Shown: positions 8,173 to 20,584, numbered from the stretch's first letter. The stretch is 64,000 bases of DNA from Flavobacteriaceae bacterium (GCA_029243165.1 JAQWSN010000007.1:1-64000); one strand, 5' to 3'. A program made the numbers and translations. The notes: generated from the letters alone by a model not told the origin.

Positions 8173-8862
8173 ATGGCGAGATTAACCAAAAAACAAAAAG
8201 AAGCACGGGCTAAAGTGGACCCTAAAAACCTCTACACCCTTAAAGAAGCTTCTGCGTTGGTAAAAGATATTACCAATACAAAATTTGATGCAAGTATTGA
8301 TATGGCAATTCGGTTGGGTGTTGACCCCAAAAAAGCCAATCAAATGGTTCGTGGTGTAGTAACTCTACCTCATGGAACGGGAAAAAATGTTCGTGTTTTA
8401 GCCCTGGTAACTCCAGATAAAGAAGCCGATGCTAAAGAAGCAGGTGCTGACTTTGTAGGATTAGACGAATACCTTCAGAAGATCAAAGACGGTTGGACGG
8501 ATGTAGACGTGATTGTTACCATGCCCAGTGTTATGGGAAAACTAGGACCTTTAGGACGTGTATTAGGACCTCGTGGTCTAATGCCAAACCCTAAAACAGG
8601 AACGGTAACAATGGATGTTAAAAAGGCAGTAGCTGATGTAAAAGGAGGTAAGATCGATTTTAAAGTTGACAAAACCGGGATCATACATGCTGCAATCGGT
8701 AAAGCCTCTTTTGCACCGGAAAAGATTTACGAAAATGCAGATGAGTTATTAAAAACCATCATGAAACTGAAACCTTCAACAACAAAAGGGGTTTATGTTA
8801 AAAGTGTTTTCATGTCGAGTACCATGAGTCCAAGTATCCCTGTTGATGCAAAATTGGGTTAA
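8173..8862 (+). CDS. rplA: Ribosomal protein uL1
   Basis: A 229-residue protein of the L1 stalk, which helps release tRNA from the E site. It contains the L1 signature [15 protein letters not shown] at about residues 134-148 and a full-length two-domain structure. In many bacteria L1 represses its own rplKA mRNA; I did not find a clear operator. It lies 17 nt after rplK. Confidence 0.97.
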   Translation: MARLTKKQKEARAKVDPKNLYTLKEASALVKDITNTKFDASIDMAIRLGVDPKKANQMVRGVVTLPHGTGKNVRVLALVTPDKEADAKEAGADFVGLDEYLQKIKDGWTDVDVIVTMPSVMGKLGPLGRVLGPRGLMPNPKTGTVTMDVKKAVADVKGGKIDFKVDKTGIIHAAIGKASFAPEKIYENADELLKTIMKLKPSTTKGVYVKSVFMSSTMSPSIPVDAKLG

Positions 8863-8880
8863 CGAACAAAATTTAAGCAA

Positions 8881-9402
8881 ATGACTAGACAAGAGAAAAA
8901 CGACGCAATAGAAAACCTTAAAGAAGCTTTAGCAGGAGTAAAAACTCTTTATTTAGCTGATATTGCAGGACTAGATGCAGCTCAAACCAGTGCGTTACGA
9001 CGTGCTTGTTTTAAAGAGAACATCAAACTGCAAGTGGTTAAGAATACCTTACTCGCTAAAGCAATGGAAGCTTCCGACCAGAACTTTGGAGAGTTGACGG
9101 AGATCCTGAAAGGGAATACTTCGTTAATGTTTTCTGAATCAGGAAACGCACCTGCGAAGGTGATCAAGAACTTTAGAAAAAAGTCTGATAAGCCCATTTT
9201 AAAAGGAGCCTTCATCGAAGAATCCGTTTACATTGGAGACGATCAGATTGATGCCTTAGTGGCCATCAAATCTAAAGAAGAATTGATTGGTGATATTATT
9301 TCATTGTTACAATCACCAACTAAAAATGTGGTTTCAGCGCTTCAGTCAGGAGGCGGGAAACTTTCTGGAATACTCAAAACACTTTCAGAACGCACATCCT
9401 GA
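8881..9402 (+). CDS. rplJ: Ribosomal protein uL10
   Basis: A 173-residue protein that anchors L7/L12 dimers to the ribosome. The N-terminal rRNA-binding domain (TLYLADIAGLDAAQTSALRR, then VVKNTLLAKA) is followed by a C-terminal helix of about 30 residues that carries the L12 dimers. It is 18 nt after rplA and 58 nt before rplL. Confidence 0.96.
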   Translation: MTRQEKNDAIENLKEALAGVKTLYLADIAGLDAAQTSALRRACFKENIKLQVVKNTLLAKAMEASDQNFGELTEILKGNTSLMFSESGNAPAKVIKNFRKKSDKPILKGAFIEESVYIGDDQIDALVAIKSKEELIGDIISLLQSPTKNVVSALQSGGGKLSGILKTLSERTS

Positions 9403-9460
9403 CCCAAAAAAGTACGCACTCGAATACACATATTAAAAATCAAACAGAAAAATTAATAAC

Positions 9461-9838
9461 ATGGCAGATTTAAAAGAATTCGCAGAACAATTAGTCAATT
9501 TGACAGTAAAAGAAGTCAATGAATTGGCTGATATTTTAAAAGATGAGTACGGTATAGAGCCCGCAGCAGCAGCTGTTGCTGTAGCTGGACCTGCAGGTGG
9601 TGCTGGAGATGCAGCAGCAGAGGAAAAGTCAGAATTTGACGTAATCCTCAAAGCAGCCGGTGGTTCTAAACTTGCTGTAGTAAAATTAGTAAAAGAGTTA
9701 ACAGGTCTTGGGCTTAAAGAAGCTAAAGAACTTGTTGACAATGCACCAAGCCCTTTGAAAGAAGGTATTGCTAAGGATGAAGCGGAAGCGCTTCAAAAAT
9801 CATTAGAAGAAGCTGGTGCTGAGGTTGAGCTCAAGTAG
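9461..9838 (+). CDS. rplL: Ribosomal protein bL12 (L7/L12)
   Basis: A 125-residue acidic stalk protein that recruits translational GTPases. An N-terminal dimerisation helix (1-32) leads to an Ala/Gly-rich hinge (about 36-54) and the globular C-terminal domain ([20 protein letters not shown]). Complete length. A hairpin lies between it and rpoB. Confidence 0.97.
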   Translation: MADLKEFAEQLVNLTVKEVNELADILKDEYGIEPAAAAVAVAGPAGGAGDAAAEEKSEFDVILKAAGGSKLAVVKLVKELTGLGLKEAKELVDNAPSPLKEGIAKDEAEALQKSLEEAGAEVELK

Positions 9839-9860
9839 TCTCAATCCATACCATTAAGGC

Positions 9861-9890
9861 ATAGGCTTTTGGATTTTTCCAAAGGCCTAT
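9861..9890 (+). terminator. Hairpin between rplL and rpoB, likely attenuator
   Basis: A 12-pair stem (9861-9872 with 9879-9890, one G-T pair, loop ATTTTT) followed by CCC and a four-T run. It is positioned where many bacteria partly terminate transcription to lower rpoBC relative to ribosomal proteins. The weak T tract fits partial rather than complete termination. An RNase processing site is an alternative. Confidence 0.55.
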
Positions 9891-9949
9891 ACCCTTTTAT
9901 AGCCGTTACCGCCCCGTTTTAGTAGTTATGACCATTAAAAAATAGTTAG

Positions 9950-12900
9950 ATGCCAAGTTCAAAGAGTCAAAGAATCAATTTCGCAGGAGCACAATACTCT
10001 CCAAATTATCCTGATTTTCTCGATATTCAAATCAAGTCATTCCAGGATTTTTTCCAACTCGAAACAAAATCTGACGAACGTAACGAAGAAGGTCTCTTCA
10101 ATACGTTTAAAGAAAACTTTCCAATTTCAGATACAAGAAATCAATTCGTACTTGAATTTTTAGATTACTTCGTTGATCCGCCACGGTATTCCATACAAGA
10201 GTGTATCGAAAGAGGATTGACTTATTCTGTGCCACTAAAAGCACGTCTTAAATTGTATTGTACTGATCCAGAACATGAAGATTTTGAAACAATTGTTCAA
10301 GATGTTTTCTTGGGTACGATACCTTACATGACTCCAAGTGGTACTTTTGTGATCAACGGTGCTGAACGTATTGTGGTTTCTCAACTACACCGTTCGCCAG
10401 GGGTCTTTTTTGGACAATCTTTCCACGCCAATGGAACCAAATTGTATTCTGCTCGTGTAATTCCATTCAAAGGTTCTTGGATTGAATTTGCTACCGATAT
10501 CAACAGCGTTATGTACGCTTACATCGATCGTAAGAAAAAATTACCTGTTACCACTCTTTTTAGAGCCATAGGATTTGAGCACGATCGAGATATTTTGGAA
10601 ATTTTTGATCTGGCTGAAGAAGCAAAAGTTTCAAAAACAGGACTTAAAAAGACATTAGGAAGAAAACTCGCAGCGCGTGTTTTAAAAACTTGGCATGAAG
10701 ACTTTGTAGATGAAGATACTGGTGAAGTAATCTCTATTGAACGTAATGAAATTATCATTGACCGTGATACAGTCATCGAAAAAGAACACATTGATGAAAT
10801 TCTAGATGCTGGAGTCAAGACCATACTGCTTCACAAAGTGGATGCACATATGTCAGATTACGCCATCATCTACAATACGTTACAAAAAGATCCAACCAAT
10901 TCAGAAAAAGAAGCGGTAGAACATATTTACCGTCAGCTGCGAAATGCTGAACCGCCAGATGAGGATACAGCTAGAGGGATTATCGACAAATTATTTTTCT
11001 CTGATCAACGTTACAACCTCGGTGAGGTAGGACGATACAGAATGAACAAAAAGTTAGGGTTGGATGTTGAGATGGACAAACAGGTTTTAACCAAACTTGA
11101 TATTATTACCATCATTAAGTATCTGATTGAATTGATAAACTCTAAAGCAGAGATCGATGATATTGATCACCTTTCTAACCGACGTGTAAGAACGGTTGGG
11201 GAACAATTGTCTTCTCAGTTTGGTGTGGGGTTGGCTCGAATGGCTAGAACCATTCGTGAGCGAATGAACGTACGTGACAACGAGGTCTTTACTCCTATTG
11301 ATTTGATCAATGCAAAGACACTATCGTCCGTGATCAACAGCTTCTTTGGAACCAATCAATTGTCTCAGTTTATGGATCAAACGAATCCACTAGCTGAAAT
11401 TACACACAAAAGAAGACTTTCTGCATTAGGACCTGGAGGACTCTCTAGAGAACGTGCAGGATTTGAGGTTCGTGATGTACATTACACCCATTACGGAAGA
11501 TTATGTCCTATTGAAACTCCTGAAGGACCGAATATCGGATTGATTTCGTCCCTTGGTGTTTATGCAAAAGTCAACAACCTTGGCTTTATTGAAACCCCTT
11601 ACCGAAAAGTAGAAAATGGTGTAATCAACCTGAAAGAGACCATTTATCTAAGTGCAGAGGAGGAAGAAAACCAACTAATTGCTCAAGCCAATATTGATTT
11701 TGACAAGTCAGGAAAAATAAAAAGTGAGAAAGTAATTGCGCGTGATCAAGCAGATTTCCCGTTAGTTACTCCAGACAAAGTAAACTACACAGATGTAGCA
11801 CCCAATCAGATTGCTTCAATTTCAGCATCATTGATTCCCTTTTTGGAACACGATGACGCCAACCGAGCTTTGATGGGATCGAATATGATGCGCCAAGCAG
11901 TTCCTCTTTTAAGACCTGAGTCTCCCATTGTTGGAACCGGTTTGGAAAAGCAAGTAGCTTCTGATTCTCGTGTATTGATCAATGCTGAAAATGACGGGAT
12001 TGTTGAATATGTTGATGCCAACAGAATAGAGATTCGTTACGATTTTTCAGAGAAAGATGAACTGATCAGTTTTGATGGAAATTTAAAATCGTACAATCTG
12101 ATCAAGTTTAGAAAGACCAACCAAGGAACCTGTATCAATCTTAAGCCGATTGTCAAAAAAGGAGATCGAGTTTCTAAAGGTCAGGTACTATGTCAGGGTT
12201 ACGCTACCGAAACAGGAGAACTTGCTCTGGGACGTAACATGAAAGTGGCATTTATGCCATGGAAAGGATACAACTTTGAGGATGCAATTGTAATTTCTGA
12301 AAAAGTAGTTCGTGAAGATATTTTTACCTCCATTCACATTGATGAATATTCACTGGATGTAAGAGACACCAAATTGGGTACTGAAGAATTAACCAATGAC
12401 ATTCCAAATGTTAGCGAGGAAGCTACAAAAGATTTGGATGAAAATGGAATGATCCGAATTGGTGCCGAAGTAAGTTCAGGAGATATCCTAATCGGAAAGA
12501 TTACCCCGAAAGGAGAATCTGACCCTACTCCAGAAGAAAAATTATTGCGTGCCATTTTTGGTGATAAGGCAGGTGATGTTAAAGATGCATCTTTAAAAGC
12601 ACCACCATCACTTCAAGGAGTGGTTATTGACAAAAAACTCTTTACGCGTTCGGTTAAAGACAAACGCAAAAGAAATCAAGACAAACAAGAATTAGAAATT
12701 CTTGAAACAGCTTATGACGAAAAGTTTGATGCTTTAAAAGCTGTTTTGGTTGAAAAACTATTTACGATTGTAAACGGTAAAACTTGTCAAAGCGTACAAA
12801 ATGATCTGGGAGAAGATGTACTTCCAAAAGGGAAAAAATACACACTTAAGATGTTATCTTCAGTAGAGGATTACACGCATCTTACTAAAGGATCTTGGAC

Positions 12901-13759
12901 TACCACTAAAGAAACCAATGAGCTGATTGCTGATTTGATTCACAATTACAAAATCAAAGAAAACGATCTGCAAGGAGCCTTACGTAGAGAGAAATTTACG
13001 ATCAGTGTTGGGGATGAACTTCCTGCTGGAATTAAGAAACTAGCAAAAGTTTACATTGCCAAAAAACGAAAACTTAAAGTAGGAGATAAGATGGCAGGAC
13101 GTCACGGAAATAAGGGTATTGTTGCTCGAATTGTACGTGAAGAAGAAATGCCGTTTTTGGAAGATGGAACTCCGGTAGACATCGTTTTAAATCCACTAGG
13201 GGTACCCTCTCGAATGAATATTGGACAGATTTATGAAACCGTATTAGGTTGGGCTGGACAAAATCTAGGAGAGAAATACGCCACACCAATTTTTGACGGA
13301 GCTACCATTGAAGAGATTAATGCATTAACTGAAAAAGCAAACGTACCGCTTTACGGACACTCTTATTTGTATGATGGAGGTACGGGAGAGCGTTTCGATC
13401 AACCGGCTACTGTTGGGGTTATTTACATGCTAAAACTCGGACATATGGTTGATGACAAGATGCACTCGCGATCCATTGGGCCCTACTCTTTAATTACGCA
13501 ACAGCCTTTAGGAGGTAAAGCACAATTTGGAGGGCAGCGATTTGGAGAAATGGAAGTTTGGGCACTTGAAGCTTATGGAGCATCGAGCACCCTACAAGAA
13601 ATTCTGACCGTCAAATCTGATGACGTGATTGGTAGAGCCAAGACCTATGAAGCCATAGTGAAAGGAGATACTTTACCTGAACCGGGTTTACCCGAGTCAT
13701 TTAACGTTCTTATGCACGAGCTTAAAGGATTAGGATTAGACATTAGATTGGAAGAATAA
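9950..13759 (+). CDS. rpoB: RNA polymerase subunit beta
   Basis: A 1269-residue catalytic subunit of RNA polymerase, full length for Bacteroidota. The rifampicin region (about residues 470-505) reads [19 protein letters not shown] followed by LSALGPGGL. It keeps the Gln, Asp, His, Arg and Ser residues whose change gives resistance, so it looks wild type. Other conserved blocks include [26 protein letters not shown] and the C-terminal [18 protein letters not shown]. It is followed after 24 nt by rpoC. Confidence 0.98.
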   Translation: MPSSKSQRINFAGAQYSPNYPDFLDIQIKSFQDFFQLETKSDERNEEGLFNTFKENFPISDTRNQFVLEFLDYFVDPPRYSIQECIERGLTYSVPLKARLKLYCTDPEHEDFETIVQDVFLGTIPYMTPSGTFVINGAERIVVSQLHRSPGVFFGQSFHANGTKLYSARVIPFKGSWIEFATDINSVMYAYIDRKKKLPVTTLFRAIGFEHDRDILEIFDLAEEAKVSKTGLKKTLGRKLAARVLKTWHEDFVDEDTGEVISIERNEIIIDRDTVIEKEHIDEILDAGVKTILLHKVDAHMSDYAIIYNTLQKDPTNSEKEAVEHIYRQLRNAEPPDEDTARGIIDKLFFSDQRYNLGEVGRYRMNKKLGLDVEMDKQVLTKLDIITIIKYLIELINSKAEIDDIDHLSNRRVRTVGEQLSSQFGVGLARMARTIRERMNVRDNEVFTPIDLINAKTLSSVINSFFGTNQLSQFMDQTNPLAEITHKRRLSALGPGGLSRERAGFEVRDVHYTHYGRLCPIETPEGPNIGLISSLGVYAKVNNLGFIETPYRKVENGVINLKETIYLSAEEEENQLIAQANIDFDKSGKIKSEKVIARDQADFPLVTPDKVNYTDVAPNQIASISASLIPFLEHDDANRALMGSNMMRQAVPLLRPESPIVGTGLEKQVASDSRVLINAENDGIVEYVDANRIEIRYDFSEKDELISFDGNLKSYNLIKFRKTNQGTCINLKPIVKKGDRVSKGQVLCQGYATETGELALGRNMKVAFMPWKGYNFEDAIVISEKVVREDIFTSIHIDEYSLDVRDTKLGTEELTNDIPNVSEEATKDLDENGMIRIGAEVSSGDILIGKITPKGESDPTPEEKLLRAIFGDKAGDVKDASLKAPPSLQGVVIDKKLFTRSVKDKRKRNQDKQELEILETAYDEKFDALKAVLVEKLFTIVNGKTCQSVQNDLGEDVLPKGKKYTLKMLSSVEDYTHLTKGSWTTTKETNELIADLIHNYKIKENDLQGALRREKFTISVGDELPAGIKKLAKVYIAKKRKLKVGDKMAGRHGNKGIVARIVREEEMPFLEDGTPVDIVLNPLGVPSRMNIGQIYETVLGWAGQNLGEKYATPIFDGATIEEINALTEKANVPLYGHSYLYDGGTGERFDQPATVGVIYMLKLGHMVDDKMHSRSIGPYSLITQQPLGGKAQFGGQRFGEMEVWALEAYGASSTLQEILTVKSDDVIGRAKTYEAIVKGDTLPEPGLPESFNVLMHELKGLGLDIRLEE

Positions 13760-13783
13760 CATAACATTAGAAGACACTTAGCA

Positions 13784-16700
13784 ATGGCTAGAAATAACGA
13801 AATCATTACACAAAAAAAATTCAATAAAATTGCTATTGGATTAGCCTCTCCGGAAATTATTCTAGGAAATTCCAGAGGTGAGGTACTCAAGCCTGAAACC
13901 ATCAATTACAGAACGCATAAGCCCGAACGTGACGGACTTTTTTGTGAGCGAATTTTCGGTCCTGTAAAGGATTACGAATGTGCTTGTGGAAAGTATAAAA
14001 GAATCCGTTACAAAGGAATTGTTTGTGATCGATGTGGGGTAGAGGTCACTGAAAAGAAAGTACGTCGTGATCGTGTGGGTCATATCAATTTGGTAGTCCC
14101 AGTGGCGCACATTTGGTACTTCCGTTCTTTACCGAACAAAATTGGATACCTACTTGGATTACCATCTAAGAAGTTGGACATGATCATTTATTACGAGCGT
14201 TATGTAGTCATTCAACCTGGTATTGCTAAAAACGAAGAAGGGGAGCCACTTCAGCCCATGGATTTCTTGACAGAAGAGGAATACCTTAATGCAATGGAGC
14301 AAATTCCAGTTGAAAACCAGTACAAAGAAGACAATGATCCCGAAAAATTCATTGCTAAAATGGGTGCAGAGTGTCTGATTGAATTGCTATCCCGTATTGA
14401 TTTGGAAGCCTTGTCTTACGAATTACGTCATAAAGCAAATAATGAGACATCCAAGCAAAGAAAGACGGAAGCTCTTAAAAGACTACAAGTAGTTGAGGCG
14501 TTCCGAGACGCTAACGAACGAGGTGAAAACCTACCGGAATGGATGATCATGAAAGTGATCCCCGTTATTCCGCCAGAATTGAGACCCTTAGTTCCCCTAG
14601 ACGGAGGACGTTTTGCGACTTCAGACTTAAATGATTTGTACCGTAGAGTAATCATCCGTAACAATCGTTTGAAGCGATTGGTTGAGATCAAAGCACCTGA
14701 AGTAATTTTGAGAAATGAGAAGCGTATGTTGCAAGAATCGGTTGATTCTTTGTTTGACAATACACGGAAGTCTTCAGCTGTAAAAACCGATTCTAACCGA
14801 CCTTTAAAATCACTTTCAGATTCATTAAAAGGAAAGCAAGGACGTTTTCGTCAAAACTTATTAGGGAAACGAGTAGATTATTCTGCACGTTCAGTAATTG
14901 TTGTGGGACCCGAATTAAAGCTTTTTGAATGCGGACTTCCCAAGGGAATGGCTGCGGAGCTCTACAAACCTTTTATTATTCGTAAGATCATCGAAAGAGG
15001 TATTGTAAAAACGGTTAAATCAGCCAAAAAGATTATTGACAGAAAAGAACCCGTAGTTTGGGATATTCTAGAAAATGTATTAAAAGGACACCCAGTACTT
15101 TTAAATCGTGCTCCCACACTACACCGTTTGGGGATTCAGGCTTTTCAACCCAAGTTAATCGAAGGAAAGGCAATTCAGTTACATCCATTGGTTTGTACTG
15201 CATTTAACGCCGACTTTGACGGAGATCAAATGGCGGTTCACTTGCCTTTAGGACCCGAAGCAATTTTGGAAGCCCAGCTGTTAATGTTGGCTTCTCACTC
15301 CATTTTAAATCCCGCTAACGGATCACCGATTACGGTACCTTCGCAAGACATGGTTTTGGGACTTTACTACATGACCAAAGCGAAAAAGTCAACTCCAAAG
15401 GTTAAAGTCAAAGGAGAAGGATTGATTTTTTATTCTACCGAAGAGGTGCATATTGCATTGAACGAAAAGCGAGTTGATCTCAATGCGATGATTAAGATCA
15501 GAGCTAAGGATTTTAATGAGAAAGGTGAATTGGTTTACCAAATTATTGAATCCACTGTAGGACGTGTTCTCTTTAACGAGGTGGTTCCTGAAGAAGCTGG
15601 CTATTTCAATGTGGTATTGACCAAGAAAAACTTACGTGAAATTATTGGGGACATCCTCAAGGTAACTAGTGTGCCAGAAACAGCGGAGTTTTTAGATAAA
15701 ATTAAAGGCATGGGTTATGGCTTTGCTTTTAAAGGGGGATTATCATTCAGTTTAGGAGATATCATTATTCCACCGGAAAAAATCACCATGATTGACGAAG
15801 CCAATAGCCAAGTAGACGGCGTTATTGGAAACTACAACATGGGACTGATAACTAATAACGAACGATACAATCAGGTCATTGATATTTGGACTTCTACCAA
15901 TGCTAAATTGACTGAGTTGGCGATGAAGCGAATCAGTGAAGATCAGCAAGGATTTAACTCAGTATTCATGATGTTGGATTCTGGGGCTCGTGGATCTAAA
16001 GAGCAGATTCGTCAGTTGACCGGTATGCGTGGTTTGATGGCCAAACCAAAGAAATCAAACATTGGAGGAGGAGAAATTATTGAAAATCCGATTCTTTCTA
16101 ATTTTAAAGAAGGACTTTCCATTTTGGAGTACTTCATTTCAACTCACGGTGCTCGAAAAGGATTGGCAGATACAGCATTAAAAACGGCAGATGCAGGGTA
16201 TCTTACCCGACGTTTACACGATGTTTCTCAGGATGTTATTGTCAATATCGAAGACTGTGGAACTCTTCGCGGTGTAGAGGTGAAGCCTTTAAAGAAAAAT
16301 GAGGAGATCGTTGAAACCTTAGGAGAACGAATCCTAGGCCGTGTAGCCTTGCAAAATATTGTTGATCCTCGATCCAATGATGTTATCATGGAAGCAGGGA
16401 AAGAAATCAAAGACGAGCAAGTAGCACTAATTGAAGCAGCTCCGATAGAATCTGTTGAAGTGCGTTCTCCGCTAACATGTGCTGCGAAACACGGAATTTG
16501 CGCAAAATGTTACGGTAGAAACTTAGCGACTGGTAAAATGGTTCAGCGTGGTGAAGCAGTAGGGGTTATTGCAGCTCAGTCTATTGGAGAACCGGGTACG
16601 CAGTTGACCCTAAGAACCTTCCACGTAGGTGGAGTTGCAGGAAACATTTCTGAAGAGAATAAGTTACTTGCCAAATTTGATGGTATTGCCGAAATCGAAG

Positions 16701-18085
16701 ATTTGAAAACGGTTCAAGGTAAAGACGCCGACGGAGAAGATGCAGAAATCGTTATTTCTAGAACCTCTGAAATCAAGATTTTAGACAGCAAAACTAAAAG
16801 TGTTTTAAGTACCAACAACATTCCTTACGGTTCTTCGCTCCACATCAAAAAAGGAGCTAAGATCAAAAAGGATACGGTAATCTGTAAATGGGATCCGTTT
16901 AACGGAGTTATTGTTTCAGAATTTACGGGTAAAATTGTATTTGAAAACATTGAACAAGGATTGACCTATCAGGTAGAGATTGATGAGCAAACTGGATTCC
17001 AAGAAAAAGTAATTTCTGAATCGAGAAATAAAAAGTTGATCCCAACCTTGTCGATTGCTGATAAAAAAGGAAACATCTTACGTTCGTACAACTTACCTGT
17101 AGGAGCTCACTTGATTGTAAATGAAGGGGATCAAATTAACGAAGGTAAAGTCTTGGTAAAAATACCTCGTAAGTCTGCCAAATCGGGAGATATTACAGGA
17201 GGTTTACCTCGAGTAACGGAATTGTTTGAAGCGCGTAATCCATCAAATCCTGCTGTGGTTTCTGAAATTGACGGTGTCGTTTCTTTTGGAAAAATCAAAA
17301 GAGGAAATCGTGAGATTATTGTAGAGTCCAAATTTGGAGACATCAAGAAATACTTAGTCAAACTATCCAACCAAATTTTGGTTCAAGAAAATGACTTTGT
17401 AAAAGCTGGTATGCCACTTTCTGATGGTTCTATTACTCCAGCGGATATTCTTAAAATCAAAGGGCCTTCTGCTGTTCAACAGTATTTGGTAAATGAAATT
17501 CAAGAAGTTTATCGACTGCAAGGGGTGAAAATCAACGACAAACACTTTGAAGTTGTGGTTCGTCAGATGATGCGTAAGGTGCGTATTATGGATCCGGGAG
17601 ACTCTATTTTCTTAGAAAATCAATTGGTATTCCGTTATGACTTTATCCAAGAAAACGACGGATTGTACGGTATGAAAATTGTGGAAGAAGTTGGTGACTC
17701 TGAAAACGTAAAACAAGGTCAAGTCATTTCATCGCGTCAGTTGCGAGATGAAAACTCCTTGTTGACAAGAGAAGATAAACAATTGGTTGTAGCACGTGAT
17801 GCTGCTCCTGCCACAGCAACTCCAGAATTGCAAGGGATCACACGTGCTTCCTTACAAACCAAGTCCTTTATCTCGGCGGCTTCCTTCCAGGAAACTACCA
17901 AGGTATTGAACGAGGCTGCTGTAAACGGTAAAGTGGACTTCCTTGAAGGATTGAAAGAAAATGTTATTGTGGGGCATAAAATTCCTGCAGGTACTGGACT
18001 TAGAGTTTACAATGATATTATTGTAGGATCTAAAGAAGAGTACAAAAGTCTTTTGATTGATAAAGAAGAAGAAATTAGTTTCTAA
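13784..18085 (+). CDS. rpoC: RNA polymerase subunit beta'
   Basis: A 1433-residue catalytic subunit. The N-terminal zinc site is at about residues 66-84 (CACGKYKR, then CDRCGV). The Mg-binding active site [12 protein letters not shown] lies near residue 470. A second zinc site uses [11 protein letters not shown]. The bridge/trigger region includes [18 protein letters not shown]. Complete length for Bacteroidota. DUF3467 follows after 4 nt. Confidence 0.98.
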   Translation: MARNNEIITQKKFNKIAIGLASPEIILGNSRGEVLKPETINYRTHKPERDGLFCERIFGPVKDYECACGKYKRIRYKGIVCDRCGVEVTEKKVRRDRVGHINLVVPVAHIWYFRSLPNKIGYLLGLPSKKLDMIIYYERYVVIQPGIAKNEEGEPLQPMDFLTEEEYLNAMEQIPVENQYKEDNDPEKFIAKMGAECLIELLSRIDLEALSYELRHKANNETSKQRKTEALKRLQVVEAFRDANERGENLPEWMIMKVIPVIPPELRPLVPLDGGRFATSDLNDLYRRVIIRNNRLKRLVEIKAPEVILRNEKRMLQESVDSLFDNTRKSSAVKTDSNRPLKSLSDSLKGKQGRFRQNLLGKRVDYSARSVIVVGPELKLFECGLPKGMAAELYKPFIIRKIIERGIVKTVKSAKKIIDRKEPVVWDILENVLKGHPVLLNRAPTLHRLGIQAFQPKLIEGKAIQLHPLVCTAFNADFDGDQMAVHLPLGPEAILEAQLLMLASHSILNPANGSPITVPSQDMVLGLYYMTKAKKSTPKVKVKGEGLIFYSTEEVHIALNEKRVDLNAMIKIRAKDFNEKGELVYQIIESTVGRVLFNEVVPEEAGYFNVVLTKKNLREIIGDILKVTSVPETAEFLDKIKGMGYGFAFKGGLSFSLGDIIIPPEKITMIDEANSQVDGVIGNYNMGLITNNERYNQVIDIWTSTNAKLTELAMKRISEDQQGFNSVFMMLDSGARGSKEQIRQLTGMRGLMAKPKKSNIGGGEIIENPILSNFKEGLSILEYFISTHGARKGLADTALKTADAGYLTRRLHDVSQDVIVNIEDCGTLRGVEVKPLKKNEEIVETLGERILGRVALQNIVDPRSNDVIMEAGKEIKDEQVALIEAAPIESVEVRSPLTCAAKHGICAKCYGRNLATGKMVQRGEAVGVIAAQSIGEPGTQLTLRTFHVGGVAGNISEENKLLAKFDGIAEIEDLKTVQGKDADGEDAEIVISRTSEIKILDSKTKSVLSTNNIPYGSSLHIKKGAKIKKDTVICKWDPFNGVIVSEFTGKIVFENIEQGLTYQVEIDEQTGFQEKVISESRNKKLIPTLSIADKKGNILRSYNLPVGAHLIVNEGDQINEGKVLVKIPRKSAKSGDITGGLPRVTELFEARNPSNPAVVSEIDGVVSFGKIKRGNREIIVESKFGDIKKYLVKLSNQILVQENDFVKAGMPLSDGSITPADILKIKGPSAVQQYLVNEIQEVYRLQGVKINDKHFEVVVRQMMRKVRIMDPGDSIFLENQLVFRYDFIQENDGLYGMKIVEEVGDSENVKQGQVISSRQLRDENSLLTREDKQLVVARDAAPATATPELQGITRASLQTKSFISAASFQETTKVLNEAAVNGKVDFLEGLKENVIVGHKIPAGTGLRVYNDIIVGSKEEYKSLLIDKEEEISF

Positions 18086-18089
18086 AATA

Positions 18090-18404
18090 ATGAGTGATAA
18101 AAAAGCCCCTAAAGAAAAGCAATTGAATATTGCGATAGACGAAAATACAGCAGATGGTATCTATTCTAATTTAGCGATCATCAACCACTCCACGTCGGAG
18201 TTTATCGTCGATTTTATTACCGTTATGCCCGGAGCACCCAAAGCCCGTGTTAAATCAAGAGTGATTTTGACACCCGAACATGCCAAACGCTTTCACAAAG
18301 CACTTGGCGAAAACATTCAACGCTTTGAAAATGCAAACGGGACCATAGAAACAAATGATCCTCCACCGATCCCATTAAACTTTGGACCCACCGGTGAAGC
18401 TTAA
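18090..18404 (+). CDS. DUF3467 family protein
   Basis: A 104-residue protein of unknown function. It shows the DUF3467 pattern: a central GIYSNLAIINHSTSEFIVDFI stretch, AKARVKSR-like PKARVKSRVILTPEHAKRF, and a C-terminal Pro-rich tail. The ATG at 18090, 4 nt after rpoC, is preferred over an in-frame upstream start inside rpoC. The gene is regularly found after rpoC in Bacteroidota and shares its terminator, which suggests a link to transcription that is not established. Confidence 0.88.
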   Translation: MSDKKAPKEKQLNIAIDENTADGIYSNLAIINHSTSEFIVDFITVMPGAPKARVKSRVILTPEHAKRFHKALGENIQRFENANGTIETNDPPPIPLNFGPTGEA

Positions 18405-18409
18405 AAATC

Positions 18410-18433
18410 AACCCTCCTTTTGGAGGGTTTTTT
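18410..18433 (+). terminator. Rho-independent terminator of the rpoBC operon
   Basis: Stem AACCCTCC/GGAGGGTT (18410-18417 with 18422-18429), loop TTTT, followed by a run of Ts. A strong classical terminator 6 nt after the DUF3467 stop codon. Confidence 0.88.
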
Positions 18434-18491
18434 ATTTTGATCCCTAGCATTTTTTCGGTATTGGTTTAGTAGCGTTTATTTCTTTTATATT

Positions 18492-18854
18492 TTAATTTGT
18501 TTTACTGTTTTCAATTACCTTATTATCAGCATGTTGCATCTCTACAAGTTGGTCTAAGGGGTTCATACTATTTGCAAGAGATTTTTTACTTACATGGGGA
18601 TAGATCTCTGTTGTTTTTAAACTAGTATGCCCAAGCAGGGTTTGTCTGTATCTTAGACTCACTCCTTGTTCTGGTAAATGGGTAGCAAAACTGTGCCGTG
18701 ATGTATTCGGGTTTACCCTCTTGTAACTACCAGTAGATTTAACCTTCCCTTTTTCAGATTTCACCAATGCAATCAACTCTTTGTCAGAAGCAAATTCAGC
18801 TTTGTCAATAGCATGTGGTTTATGAAAATCGGGTATTAGCCGTAGGTTTTTCAT
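18492..18854 (-). pseudogene. Tyrosine recombinase remnant (catalytic domain only)
   Basis: A 120-residue open frame that matches only the C-terminal part of a XerC/D-like phage integrase: SRHSFATHL (Arg box), LLGHTSLKTTEIY (His box and Tyr) and a SKKSLANSMNPLDQL tail common in Bacteroidota integrases. The N-terminal half, including box I and the core-binding domain, is missing. The conserved His of HxxR is replaced, and Pro residues occur where Leu and Thr are usual (THLPEQG, IYPHV). It is most likely a decayed relic. It belongs to a different subfamily from the recombinase at the left end. Confidence 0.7.
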
Positions 18855-18921
18855 GATTTAGAGAACAGATTTGGGTACTGTATTGCACTAAATTAATAAA
18901 AAAAAGGATTCGATCGGGATT

Positions 18922-20505
18922 TTAAAACTCCGAGGTAAAATGAAAAGCTAAGTCTTTGTATTGGTCTTGCGCCATCTGTAGTGAAAAGGCAGAGTCAGCC
19001 AAAAAGACGAGTTGTCCACTTTTGTCTTGCGCCAAAAACTTTTGTTTGATGCGTTTAAACTCTTTAAAAGCCTCGCTTTTATCGTCGGCTTCAATCCAAC
19101 AGGCTTTGTGCACATTTAAATTTTCATAGGCGCATTTGGCACCGTATTCATGGAGCAGTCGGTATTGGATCACTTCAAATTGTAAAGCACCAACCGTACC
19201 GATGACCTTTCTTCCGTTGAGGTTGAGGGTAAACAATTGGGCCACACCCTCATCCATTAGTTGGTCAATTCCTTTGGTCAATTGTTTGGCTTTCATGGGG
19301 TCGTTGTTGTTAATGTAGCGAAAGTGCTCCGGAGAAAAGCTGGGGATGCCTTTAAAGTGCAATTGCTCACCACCCGTAAGGGTATCGCCAATTTTAAAAT
19401 TCCCCGTATCGTGAAGTCCAACAATATCGCCAGGGTAGGAGGTGTCAACAATTTCTTTACGCTCTGCAAAAAAAGTATTGGGCGAAGAAAACTTTAGTTT
19501 CTTATTCAGCCGAACGTGTAGGTAAGGCGTATTGCGCTGAAAGGTTCCCGAAACCACTTTGATAAATGCCAAACGGTCACGATGATTGGGATCCATATTG
19601 GCGTGAATTTTAAATACAAAGCCACTAAAAGCTTCTTCGTGAGGTTCAATAAGGCGTTCTTCCGAATTTTTAGAAAGGGGTTCAGGGGCAATTTCGACAA
19701 AGCAATTCAGCAGTTCTTGGACGCCAAAGTTGTTTAAAGCAGAGCCGAACAAAACGGGTTGGAGTTTTCCCGCCAGATAAGCTTCTCGGTCAAAAGTTGG
19801 GTAAACCCCATCAATAAGTTCCAATTCTTCTTTTAGTGTTTCTAAAGCAGAAACCCCGATTGCAGCTTCCAGTTGCGGATCTTCCAAGGAAGAAAAATGA
19901 GCTTTTTCTCCGATTGTTTGTTTTTCATCTCCATCAAAGAGTTGCACATTGCGTTCCCATATGTTGTAGATCCCTTTAAAATCATAACCCATACCGATAG
20001 GAAGGGAAAGGGGAGTGACCTGTAATCCAAGTTTTTGCTCTACTTCATCCAGCAGGTCAAAAGCGTCTTTTCCTTCTCGGTCCAATTTGTTGATAAAGAC
20101 CATCATGGGAATGTTGCGCATTCGGCATACTTCCACCAGTTTTTCGGTTTGTTCTTCCACCCCTTTGGCAACGTCAATAACAACAATAACACTATCTACA
20201 GCAGTCAGGGTTCGGAAGGTGTCTTCGGCAAAGTCCTTGTGACCGGGGGTGTCTAGAATGTTGATTTTTTTATCCTGATAAAGAAAGGCCAAAACTGAGG
20301 TCGCTACTGAAATTCCTCTTTGACGCTCAATTTCCATAAAGTCACTTGTGGCTGTTTTTTTGATCTTATTGGATTTTACCGCACCGGCTTCTTGTATGGC
20401 CCCTCCAAACAATAAAAGTTTTTCAGTCAAAGTGGTTTTTCCCGCATCAGGGTGAGAGATGATCCCAAAAGTTCTTCTGCGCTTGATTTCCTCTAAAAAT
20501 CCCAT
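18922..20505 (-). CDS. prfC: Peptide chain release factor 3
   Basis: A 527-residue translational GTPase that removes RF1/RF2 from the ribosome after termination. G1 SHPDAGKT is at residues 17-24, the switch RGISVATSV near 65, G3 DTPGH and G4 NKLDREG. Domains II and III follow (MDPNHRDRLAFIKVVSG, VIGTVGALQFEVIQYRL). Complete. It is alone on the minus strand, with its own -7 box 15 nt before the start. Confidence 0.96.
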   Translation of the reverse strand: MGFLEEIKRRRTFGIISHPDAGKTTLTEKLLLFGGAIQEAGAVKSNKIKKTATSDFMEIERQRGISVATSVLAFLYQDKKINILDTPGHKDFAEDTFRTLTAVDSVIVVIDVAKGVEEQTEKLVEVCRMRNIPMMVFINKLDREGKDAFDLLDEVEQKLGLQVTPLSLPIGMGYDFKGIYNIWERNVQLFDGDEKQTIGEKAHFSSLEDPQLEAAIGVSALETLKEELELIDGVYPTFDREAYLAGKLQPVLFGSALNNFGVQELLNCFVEIAPEPLSKNSEERLIEPHEEAFSGFVFKIHANMDPNHRDRLAFIKVVSGTFQRNTPYLHVRLNKKLKFSSPNTFFAERKEIVDTSYPGDIVGLHDTGNFKIGDTLTGGEQLHFKGIPSFSPEHFRYINNNDPMKAKQLTKGIDQLMDEGVAQLFTLNLNGRKVIGTVGALQFEVIQYRLLHEYGAKCAYENLNVHKACWIEADDKSEAFKEFKRIKQKFLAQDKSGQLVFLADSAFSLQMAQDQYKDLAFHFTSEF

Positions 20506-20520
20506 TCGATCAAATTTTCA

Positions 20521-20528
20521 CAAAAGTA
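20521..20528 (-). promoter_or_regulatory. -7 box of prfC
   Basis: On the minus strand reads TACTTTTG, an exact TAnnTTTG match 15 nt before the prfC ATG. It is divergent from the idi box at 20585-20592. Confidence 0.5.
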
Positions 20529-20584
20529 TTCAATTAATGTCCGATGAGAAACTTCGAAGAATAGGTTTTTGAAAAAAATATCGG

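Noticed and set aside
11340-11520. Rifampicin-resistance change in rpoB
   Set aside because: The key Gln, Asp, His, Arg and Ser residues are as in susceptible bacteria.
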